This document shows positions 1 through 18,612 of a stretch of DNA of 64,000 nt, one piece after another. Made by a program: the position numbers and the translations under genes. Source of the stretch: Aptenodytes patagonicus (lineage: Eukaryota; Chordata; Aves; Sphenisciformes; Spheniscidae); NCBI RefSeq assembly GCF_965638725.1, contig NW_027472020.1, positions 124,001-188,000 on the forward strand, given 5' to 3'. Each line of letters opens with the position of its first letter. Position 1 is the first letter of the stretch. The notes below the pieces were generated by a model. It ran no database searches and was not told the DNA's origin. It saw nothing but the letters and a program-made list of their open reading frames with translations.

Positions 1-2474
1 GCCCTCGTCCTGAGGAACGTTGGGGTGCTCCTCATCGAAGGCAGGAGAGTGGAAATGAAATTCTACTACGACTTCCTGGAGACCTTGTCCGGGAAGAAGA
101 ACCTGGCAAAAGCTGTTTTCAAGGTGAGCGTTTCAGTTTTGCTGTGGCGCGGGCACTCCCACGGCGGTGTCGTGGCGCTGCCCACGCGTGGCCCGGCTGG
201 GATGCGGTCATCCCACTTGAGCGAGGCGAGACCTACGGTCCTAACAACTCCCCCTGCCTCGGGCTCCTCCGATTCGGAGCGCCTCGGCCGTGCGGAGGGC
301 ATCCTGCCATCTTTGTGGTCCTCCCTTGCAGGTCCCCTGGCTGCTGGACATGCTGGTGTCCCGGGTGGCACCCGTGGCCTCGCTGAGTGTTTCCGGCCGC
401 GTCATCCTCTTTCCCGAGTGAGTATGTTGGCGGCTGCAGCCGCTGGTTGGTGCAGACGCTCAAGGTAGCATTTGCTCCTTGTGACCACGGATGTCCTCCC
501 ATGGGGACAACCAGGCAGCGGCTCTTGTTGGCGTCCCCAGGCTGTAGTCGGTCCCACGAGGCAGATCTGATGGGAAAGACAGAGGAATTTAGGCAACATT
601 TTCTTCCCGTGGCGGCCAGGGCTTCTTTGCCAGGGGACTCCATTTCCCAGGGCTGTCCTTGCGGGTGGGGCACGGTAGACGTTGGAAAAACACGGTAGAC
701 TTGGGGAAAAGAACGGCCTTTACGGCCCTTCCAAAGTCTGCCCGTCAGCAGGTGATTGCGGCGAGCGAGTGCTGGTGGTGCTCTGGGTCACGTCGGCGTC
801 TTCTCCTTGTTGCCAGGTTTGAAACGGAGCTTGTGGCCGAGCCGCTGCCCAGGCCTCTTCTCAAGACCTCGAGGCGAGTCCCCGGCGGGGACAAGCAGAT
901 GAGAAGGGAGGGTTTGCCACATCTCGGGCAAGGCACGAAAGGTAAAGCAGCTCCCGGCTCCTTTCCACGGCACGGGCAACCAAGTTCTGTCGTCGGGTGG
1001 GGAAAAGCACCGGCGTTGCGGGTCAAAAGGCTCCGACTTGGGCCAAAGCTTCATGCCAGCTCAGCCCAGCCTTTTCTCCCGACGACTCGTCGGCTTCACC
1101 GAAACGGAGCCCTGGGGTGGGACGTGCCCAAGGGTACGGTGGGAGGATGGTGATCCAAGGCCCTCTCCTCCCCCCTCAGAAGTGACCCCACCAAAAGTGT
1201 CCCTGTCACCTCCCCGGCATCACCCAGCCCCCTCAGTCCCAACCCGGGCGCTGATGAGGCGATTGCAAAAGCACGTTGGAAGTGGGGAACCGGGGCAAGC
1301 GCCGGTGCTGGGGAGGGTGCCGGGCCTCTGGAGACAGCGGATGGGAGGGGGAGCAGAACGGCCCTCTCGGATGCTTTGGAAAGAGGCCTGAGCAGCGCTG
1401 CCTGTCACCGGGGCCGGCAGCGTCCCGGCGACGCTCTTCTGACGAGGTCTCTCCTTCCTGTTTCCAGTGGGATTCCCTGGTTTTCCCTTTCCAGCTAGTC
1501 CAAGCTCGAGAAATGATGAGATACCACCGTTCTGGGAAATCAGGGGGAAGAGGAGGAGGAGAAGCTCTCGGGTCAGGTGAGGCTCAGGGCTGGCGTCTGC
1601 ACGGGCTCCTTTTGCCCAGAGAGGCGGTCACTGCCCCATCCCGGGAAACGTTCAAGGTCAGGTTGGAGGGGGCCTCTGAGCGACCTGATCTAGTCGAAGA
1701 CGGCCCTGCTCCTCGCAGGGAGGCTTGGACTAGACGACCTTCAGAAGCCCCTTCCAACCCAAAGCCTTCTGTGATTCTGTGATTTCCTGACCCGGCAAGA
1801 GCCCGTTGCCCAGCCCCAAACACTCGCCGCCCGTTGCCGCCCAACAGTGGTGACGGCAGCGCCCGGAGGGGCGGGATGGGGCTGCCGGGAGCCCCCCGTT
1901 TCACAGGGCTGTTTCCTCTCGGGCCCTTCAGGAGAGCCCCAGCGTGGCCTCCTGAGCTGTGCACGGGGACAGCCGTGCGGCAGCCGAGGGTCCTGGCTCA
2001 GGGGGTTTCCTCAGCCGAGCCGCCGGCGGCTGCACAAAGAGGCGCGTGGCTCGCGAGGGCGGGATATGGCGACAAACCCATCGACCTCCTCAGGTTAGAC
2101 CTCTCCCATTGTGTCCTTCCAGGCAGCGGCGGGTCATCCCAGGCGGTTCCCCTGGAAAAAAGCAGCCTGCGACCAGCCAACCCAAGGGCAAACCCGCGCC
2201 CACCGGCCAAGCACCAAGGCAGAGCCGAGCGCAGGCAGCAGAACTTCAGAGCTACGGAGGAGGAGGAGGAGGACTAGTGGAGAAAATCCTCGCTGAAATC
2301 GCCACGACGCAGACGGCGAAAGCCAAGCCCTCCCACGCTCGGGAAGCGGCGACCTTCGTAACACCCGTAATCGCCGTCTTATCGGTAACGAGCTCTGAGG
2401 CCAGCCTGCGCGAGGAGCCCGCCTACGAGGTTCTCAGGCAGCCGCTGCCGAGACCAAGATGGAGAAAACTGTGA
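1..2474 (+). CDS. CCDC81-like: CCDC81-like gene, unit 1 (5' part outside window)
   Basis: Member of the CCDC81 family, whose N-terminus holds two HU-type (IHF/HU-fold) domains; CCDC81 is associated with centrosomes and cilia. Exons I place: 1-123 (end of the second HU domain, ...GVLLIEGRRVEMKFYYDFL...), 332-417, 817-941, 1495-1576, 1932-2093 and 2123-2474 (stop TGA). All introns are GT/AG and the phases join into one open frame. The tail is basic and Gly-rich, with a Gly run from a GGA repeat and the C-terminus RWRKL. The HU match is clear from family knowledge. Exons after 941 are inferred from splice sites and from the frame being open in all four units. Exons 1-3 would lie left of the window. 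Confidence 0.8.
1612..1784 (+). mobile_element. CR1 LINE 3' end inside CCDC81-like intron, unit 1
   Basis: The plus-strand reading matches the extreme C-terminus of the CR1 reverse transcriptase (…APSRETFKVRLEGA…). It ends in two TCTGTGAT-type 8-base repeats, the CR1 3' hallmark. It lies in the intron between 1576 and 1932. Confidence 0.85.
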
Positions 2475-2688
2475 ACTTCAGTCCTGAGAGCTTCTGGCCG
2501 GTGCTGGAATAATCTCAGAAGTCTGCATTCTGGACGCGGAGCGCTGAGGCCCGCGCGCTCGAGGCACCCCTCGACGAACACCTCTGTTTTGGTGCAAGCG
2601 GCTCGAGGCGATGCCTTGCGCTGAAGACGAGCTCAGCGCTCCCTCGGCTGGAGAGGCCCCACCTGGAGGGATCGGGGAAAAAGAGATG

Positions 2689-2694
2689 AATAAA
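2689..2694 (+). promoter_or_regulatory. Poly(A) signal of CCDC81-like gene, unit 1
   Basis: AATAAA lies 215 bp after the stop codon and is kept in all four units. It supports the terminal exon ending near 2710. Confidence 0.6.
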
Positions 2695-2699
2695 AACAC

Positions 2700-3660
2700 A
2701 GAGAAGTTGCAAAAGGGCGTTGACTTTTTTTGAATTGTTTGCAACCGGAACGGGGGAGAAGGGTTTTTTACGGTTGGCTCTGAGATCAGCCGAGCACGGC
2801 CCTGGAAGCGGGGCCATCTGAGGGACCTTCCCTCGTGACCTCTTCCATCCAAAGGACCTTCTCCATGGCCGCTATGGAAAGGAAGGTGGTTTTGGGGGCA
2901 AGAGAGGGCAACCAGGCACTTGGAGCAATGTTGTGAAGAACTGAAGATCCCTGGAGGGGAAAGGAGAGAATGCAAGTGCAGCTGGGGAGGCATGGAGGGC
3001 ACGTACGTGCAGGGGCAGCGGAGGCCACCTAAGCTTACGCCCAGGGCCATAAGGGACCGGGGAAGGAAAGAGAGCAAGGCTGAGCCCAGCTCCGCTGGCC
3101 TGGACTTTCTATTTCCACCTGGGGTAGAGCCAGGGCTCTCTACTATCCTATTTATCTCCCAGATGACCCAATTTATATCCACTTTCTACCTCTACTTATG
3201 AAATCCTCCAGGTAGGTGCCCTGTTTGGCCATCCCGTGGGCCACCCACGCTGACAGAAGGTCCACCTCCAGTCCCAGCACGGTGGCACTCGCGTCCCCTG
3301 CTGTTTCCTGGCATTTTCCTCCTTGCCCAAATCCATCCTATGCAACCCAGGAACCAAACCGTCCTTACGGGAAGCTTCTGCTTAGGACCCCCTCCAGCAT
3401 CGGGGGGGAAGGGGCCACCCTGATGCCGCCCTAAAGATGCAGTCCCTGACCTTGAGCAAAGGTTGTTCCTGAGGACACTGGCGCGAGCGAGTGATGAGGG
3501 TCTGCAAAGCTGAATTTCACTTTGCAGGGGCAGATCTTTCTGCACCGGTTTGCAAGCGATCCGAGGGTGCCGGGCTGGGAATTGGAAGACCTTGTTGAAG
3601 GGCCAAAATGGAGAGACCTACCCAGAACCAGGAGCTCAGTGTGGGGGTGAGATGTGTCTC
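2700..3660. other. Intergenic stretch without recognised gene, unit 1
   Basis: GC-rich, repeated in every unit. A long minus-strand open frame (2478-3182) changes its C-terminal frame between units because unit 1 has a 14-base insertion near 2800. It is therefore probably not coding. No repeat family was recognised. Confidence 0.5.
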
Positions 3661-3661
3661 T

Positions 3662-3697
3662 AGGGTGTGTGTATATATATATATATACACACACCCT
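3662..3697. repeat. AT-rich perfect palindrome, unit 1 (36 bp)
   Basis: A fully self-complementary stretch: AGGGTGTGTG, then alternating TA, then CACACACCCT. Its length differs between units (36, 26, 26 and 44 bp). Confidence 0.95.
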
Positions 3698-3702
3698 ACA
3701 TG

Positions 3703-4300
3703 TAGGGTTCAAATCCTTACTACAGGACACAAAACCTAATTTCCCGGTCCAAAGCCTCATTTTTAGGCTACAAAGCCACAACTGGCTGTGCAAAGCCTCA
3801 TTTATACAATCCCAACTCTTATTTTCAAAGTCCCAAGTCCTCGGTTTTAGATCCAGACTCTCATATTAAGTTACCAAAGTCTCATTTATGTGGTCCAAAG
3901 CCCCATCTTGAAGGCCCAAACCCTCATTTTGAGGGGCCAAATACTGATTTGTAGGGTCTAAACCCTCTTTCTGGGGAACAAAGGCTCGGGTTTAGGGACC
4001 AAAGCTTTAGTTGGAGGCTCCAACGCCTCATTTGTAAGACCCAGGTCTTTGTTTTTAGAGTCCAAAATCTCATTTGATTGTCCAAATCCTTGTTTTTTGT
4101 TTCTGACGCCAAATTCTGAGGGTCCAAAGTCTCATTTTTAGGGCCCAAGGCCTCCTTTTTAGGGTTCTGCGCCTCTTTTCTTTTAGAGTCCAATTCTCAA
4201 TTTTTAGGGCCCAAAGCCTCATATTTCATTTGAAGCCACAATTTTCACTTTTAGCGCCCAAAGCCTCATTTTCAGGATCCCTCCCCTCATTTTAAGGGTC
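3703..4300 (+). repeat. Degenerate 22-bp minisatellite, unit 1
   Basis: Roughly 27 diverged copies of a motif close to GTCCAAAGCCTCATTTTTAG with a 22-base period. On the minus strand this gives a pseudo-repetitive open frame (LW/RFW motifs), which I treat as a by-product of the repeat. Confidence 0.85.
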
Positions 4301-4526
4301 TCAGTGTCACTGGTGGCATCATCCAGGGCTGCCCTTTATCCTTCTCGGACAGCTCTAAGCTTCCACAAAGCACAGCCCTTCTTTCCAGGGCCGGGCTGTC
4401 CTTTCGTTCGTTTTACTTCAGCACAAACACTACCAGAGCCTGCGGCCACGCTCCAGTACCTCATCGCACCTCAGCCCCTGCTGTGAACTAACATGGACAG
4501 TCACACCGTTGACGCGCTCTCCTGCC

Positions 4527-4590
4527 CTTCTCTGGACGCGCTCCAGCACCTCGACGTCCTTCTTGTAGCGAGGGGCCCAAAACTGAAGAC
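4527..4590 (-). mobile_element. CR1 remnant left by a deletion, unit 1
   Basis: About 64 bp of minus-strand CR1 RT C-terminus. It is identical to the inner end of the 0.5-kb CR1 in units 2 and 4. The rest of that CR1, and 82 bp beside it, are missing here. Confidence 0.85.
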
Positions 4591-4594
4591 AGCC

Positions 4595-5600
4595 TCGGAG
4601 GGCGGGCCCTCAGCGCCTGACAGCGCAGGCTGCGGCAGGGGCTGGGCCGGGCCGCCGCCATGACAACCGCCCCCTCCCCCTGGAACGCTCCCCCACTTCA
4701 GCCCAGAGCCTTCCCCGGCCGGCACGGCGACAGCCAATCGGCTGCCGCCGCGGGAAGCGCCGCCAATCGGAGCCGGGCGTGCCCTGCCCAATCCCAGCGC
4801 CGCTCTCGGGAGGCCGGCAGAGAGGCGGGAAAGCCCTGAGGGGAGGGACCCGCCCCCGGCTGCGGCCCGTGCGGCCCCCGCGGCTTCTGCCGGGCCCCTC
4901 CGCGTCCCCGGGGCAGCCGGGGGGAGGAAGGCCCTGGCGCTTCCCGGCCGGTGTCACCCCAAGGAGCGCGGGACCTCCCGCCACGCGGAGCAGCGAGGGA
5001 GGCGCCCGGTGCCCTCACGATGTCTGCGGCGGGGGGAGGTGAGGAAGCAAAGCGCGTCCGGGCTCGGCGCCCTCGGCTCAGCCTCAGGCCGCGACGGGAG
5101 CCGAGGGGCTCTTCCGCTGCTGGGAGCCGCCCGAGGCAGCTGCCAGGTACCTGCCTGAGCTAGTTCGCCCGTTTGGGGCGGGAGGTGTCTGCTCTGGGAC
5201 CCGCCTGGGACTCCCCCCAGGTACGGGGCGGCTTTGGCGGCCCTCATCTGAAAGGCGCACGTGTCCGGGGTGGCAGCCCGGGAGCCCTGCCCTGTCGAGA
5301 CCCCAGGTAGCGTGCCTCCTCCAGGAGGAAGCTCCAACTGCATGCAGCCACCTGGGACTCCGGCTGGGCGGAAAGCGAAGGTGGTTTGCATCTGGTGGAA
5401 GGACCCCCCCAGGCCAGGCGGCTGTCTGGGACCGCTGCGAGGTAGCAGCAGCGCAGGTCGGTTTGCCTCATCCGGGAAGGAGCTGACATCCCGCCTGTGC
5501 ACCGGGAGGGAGCTCGTCCGTGGTGGTTCCTCCGGTGGTTTTGTGTCCTCGTGGGCGAAGCGCTCAGCCTCCGCGGCCGCAAAGTATTTCTAGTGGTGCC
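4595..5600 (+). promoter_or_regulatory. CpG island with three CCAAT boxes and orphan first exon, unit 1
   Basis: Very CpG-rich DNA with CCAAT boxes at 4734-4738, 4763-4767 and 4788-4792 (29 and 25 bp apart, a spacing typical of NF-Y promoters) and GC boxes. An ATG at 5020 starts MSAAGG and meets a strong donor GAG|GTGAGG at 5038/5039, leaving phase 1. The nearest downstream exons on this strand are the GH31 exons at 8471. Promoter identity is well supported; the gene it drives is not known. Read without splicing, the frame stops at 5163. Confidence 0.7.
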
Positions 5601-6189
5601 CGGCCTGGTTTCTCTGCGCAGAGACCTACCCCCGGTGCAGAGTCGCTGCCCAGTTGTCGTTGCCTCCACTGGCAGGCTGTGATTGTGGGAGCTCTGATGG
5701 CAGGTCGCTGACTGGGGGGCTGCAGGGCCCGCTGCCCAAGTTGGTTTTCGGTGGCGTATAGTTAGCTCCGTTTCAGAGGGACTCTGCGCAAAGGGGGACC
5801 CAAGTAGATTTGCGTCTGCGTGCGAGTCGCCTCGCTCCTGGGAAGCAGCTGAGGATTTCTCCCTGGTAGATCCCCGGTGCGGCTGTCCCCCCGGAGTGAA
5901 AATCTCATCCCAGGTGACAGCCCACTTGACTTGCCAGGCAGTTGCTGGAGCTATTTTAAAATTTACACAGAAACTGCGTTCCCAGGTAGCAGCCTGGGAC
6001 TCCTAGAAGGTACCTACCTGAAAAGTTTCTCTCCTGTTGCAAGAAGGACCATGGTTAGTAGTGGCTCAGGCTTCCTGCCAGGCTTCCTGGCCTGTCTTTT
6101 TGGCCACCTCAGGAGGGAGTAGAACTCTTGGGTTCTAGATTCCTCCAAGGTAGCTACCGGTGGAGTTTTGTGTATGCTGCAGTCAGGCC
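5601..6189 (+). other. Downstream of CpG island, unit 1, repeated CAGGTA motifs
   Basis: No coding potential seen. The motif CAGGTA(C/G), often next to CTGGGAC, recurs from 5150 to 6150. Each occurrence resembles a 5' splice site. Confidence 0.4.
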
Positions 6190-15970
<9,781 letters not shown>

Positions 15971-16189
15971 AATGCCTGCAAAGAACACTGGCCGTAGAGT
16001 TGAACTTTCTCATCTTCGCAAGTTGTTTTTCCCTCTGCTTCTGCCTCTTTGACTTCCTAAAATACTTTGCACTATAAACATGTACAGTCAGTTTGTATTA
16101 AGTTATTATGTGCAGAAAGGAGTCGTGGTTTGGTGTTGACCCTGGCTAACTACACGCTGTCCTCATAAAACGGAATTTGGTTTTGGGCA

Positions 16190-16761
16190 CAAGTATAAAC
16201 TGGGAGAGGAGTGGCGGGAGAGCAGACCTGCAGAAAGCGATCTGGGGGTCCTGCTCAACGGGAGGCAGCAGTGTGCCCAGGCAGCCAAGAAAATTGTGTG
16301 CAGTTCTGGGTCCCACCATTTAAGAAGGATGTGAAGGTCCTCGAATGTGTCCAGAGGAGGGCAACAAAGGTGGAAGGCATGTCCTCTGAGGAGCAGCGGA
16401 GGACTCTGGGTTTGTCTTGTTTGGGGAGGAGGCTGAGGGCAACCGCATTGCGCTCTACAGCTTCCTGAGGAGGGACATGGAGAGGGAGGTGCCCCTGGGA
16501 TCCAGGGGCAGGACACCTGGGAATGGGTCAAAGCTGTGCCAGGGGAGGTTCAGACTTGACATGAGGAATCATTTCTTTACCGAGAGGGTGTTCAAACCCT
16601 GGAACAGGCTTCCTGGAGAGGTGGTCGATGCCCCAAGCCTGTCAGTGTTTAAGAGGCATTTGGACAACACCCTTATTAACATGCTTTAACTTTTGGTCAG
16701 CCCTGGAGTGGTCAAGCAGTTGGTCTAGAGGATTGTTGTAGCTCAATTCCAACTGAAAAAT
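16190..16761 (+). mobile_element. CR1-like LINE 3' part, unit 1
   Basis: Plus-strand CR1 RT C-terminus (…[24 protein letters not shown]…, …GRFRLDMRNHFFTERVF…, …NRLPGEVVDAPSLSVFK…) with an internal deletion before VQFW. A frame change near 16420 splits the reading. It is followed by a TTCCR repeat rather than the 8-base CR1 tail, so it is a different subfamily from the other copies. Confidence 0.88.
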
Positions 16762-16797
16762 ATTCCGTTCCGTTCCATTCCATTCCATTCCGTTCCC
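16762..16797. repeat. TTCCG/TTCCA pentanucleotide repeat, unit 1
   Basis: Seven TTCC(A/G)-type units, directly after the CR1 3' end. Unit 2 has one more unit. Confidence 0.85.
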
Positions 16798-17001
16798 CTG
16801 CCTTGTGCATGTGCTTCTGATCTTGCATGTGGCTGATAGGGCAGGATCAGGCCCCTGGCTTGTGCACATGGTTGTGGTGTCACGTTTTTCTGTTTAGCTG
16901 ATTGGTCAAGATCAGGCCCTTTGCTTTTGCAGCTGCTTGTGATGTTACAGGTGGTTGAGTAGCTGATAGGGCAGGAGCGGGTACCTGCAATGGTTTGGCG
17001 A

Positions 17002-17045
17002 ATGGATGGATGGATGGACGGATGTTTTGATGGATGGACGGATGA
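17002..17045. repeat. GGAT tetranucleotide repeat, unit 1
   Basis: Imperfect (GGAT)n broken by a GTTTT spacer. Confidence 0.85.
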
Positions 17046-18231
17046 ATTGGAAGGTTGGAGTGATTGAGCAAAACTTGCAGCTCTTGTCACTCCAGGTCCA
17101 GCCTGCTCCTGAATTTCAAACCCTGGGAAAATGCTAAAGAGAGTGCCTTATGCCTCTTTGTCTCCTGGGCGCACCAGGAGTGCCCTGTTGGGTCCCTCCA
17201 TGGCAAATGGTGACAGAGAGGCGATAAGAAAAATATTCCTGCGCCCTGAACATCTTCATCATAAAAGCAGAAGTGTCTTTTCAAGCAAGGCTTTTCTGCC
17301 ACAACTTGGTATTTTATGAAAATAGCAAACGGGGACGGTGCTGGAAAAGGCAGAGGCTGAAGGTTTTAGCCATCGTTGGCGCTCCTCTGTAGAGCTCATT
17401 GGGAAAACACAGAGTTTGATCTCTATTTGCCCCGTGCCCCAGCTTCTAACCGTAGAAATACACCATGTTCCCACACACAGTGGGTTGTGTCTCCTTGTAC
17501 AAAGGGGAATTCAGCCCCATTGAGCATGCCTGATTTACGCCACGTGCATCCGGGAAGGAGGTGATGTGTGCTTGAGGCTTCCTGCGATGCCCGGCATTTG
17601 GGCTGATGCCCACCGCGTGGTGTAAGCCAGCACTGAGAGAGGAAGTCAGATTGGATCTTCCTTGTGCGGGCAGTGGGCAGGCTGCAGAGTCTTGGAAATC
17701 ACCCATTTCCCAGGGCTGATTTGCACCCTCTGGCCCAAGGGTGTGGTGGTAAGCTTCTGCAATGCTCCTGTGCTGGGGTGGGCTGTCTACTCTTCTTTGG
17801 AAGCAGATGCCCGACGAAGGGGGTCTGATCCCCAGGGTGGTTTGCCGTGTAAACGTGACCCCCTCATCACACCCCTCCTGCCCATGTTTCTCTCCCCAAG
17901 ACATCAGCCCTCTACAGATGCAAGCCAGAAGGTAGAAGGTATCAACCGTACAGACACTAGATGTATTTATTGGACCTGGACAGCCAACACAAGGCAAGCC
18001 AGAGGGGCAAGGAATGGATCTGGGCATGTGTCCTCCTCCCCGACCCTTTCTCCTTCAGTTGGACCACACAGCCCAGAGATTAAAGCCCAAGATGCAGGGG
18101 TCCCCCAAAGGAGGCTGAATTTCAGCTGCAAATAAGAACCAGGTATAACGGGAACATTATGGGATTATCGGTGAGATAGAGCAGAGGCGCACACACAAAA
18201 ACACAAGCACAGGCTTTGGGAAGGAGCATGG
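17046..18231. other. Unassigned DNA before the unit 2 CCDC81-like gene
   Basis: No repeat or gene recognised. The longest open frame (17446-18027, minus, 193 codons) shows no family features. The equivalent in unit 3 is at about 36989-38176. Confidence 0.4.
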
Positions 18232-18607
18232 AGCCCAGCTCTGAAAATGAAAACCCACAGTGACTGCTCCCACACGAAAGGTGCCAGGACTGCAAGCTGT
18301 TGCTGGCCCTCACCTTCCCTTGGCAGCCCTTCCACAGCCCCACAGACACTGCCGCTCTGAGCTTGCCAGCCACCTCAGGGTGCCGACGTTGTTGCCTTGC
18401 TCGCTCTCAGCACTGCCAGAGCCCAGCTCCCAAATGGAAAACGTCCAGCGCCTGCTCCCACACCAAAGGGGCCAGGACTGCAAGCTGTTGCTGGCCCTCA
18501 CCTTCCCTTGGCAGCTCTTCCACTGCCCCACAAACACTGGGGCTCTGAGCTTGCCTAGATACCTCACTGCGATGACGTTCTCTCTGAGCTTCGCCAGAAT
18601 CCAGCTT
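18232..18607. repeat. Two diverged 188-bp tandem repeats
   Basis: The block from AGCCCAGCTC at 18232 recurs at 18420. The inner GCCAGGACTG is at 18283 and again at 18471, exactly 188 bp apart. Unit 3 has only one copy here. Function unknown. Confidence 0.85.
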
Positions 18608-18612
18608 TCCAG

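Noticed and set aside
1180-1391. Possible extra CCDC81-like exon after a CCCCCCTCAG acceptor
   Set aside because: In the phase left by the previous exon it runs into TGA. Skipping it gives an open frame through three further exons in all units.
2478-3182. 234-codon minus-strand open frame
   Set aside because: Its C-terminal part changes frame between units through a small indel, no family is recognised, and it overlaps the CCDC81-like 3' UTR.
3924-4193. Repetitive minus-strand open frame with LW/FW motifs
   Set aside because: Created by the 22-bp minisatellite, not a gene.
4954-5502. 182-codon minus-strand frame in the CpG island, identical in all units
   Set aside because: GC-rich DNA gives long chance frames, there is no splice or family support, and unit identity here is high at the DNA level anyway.
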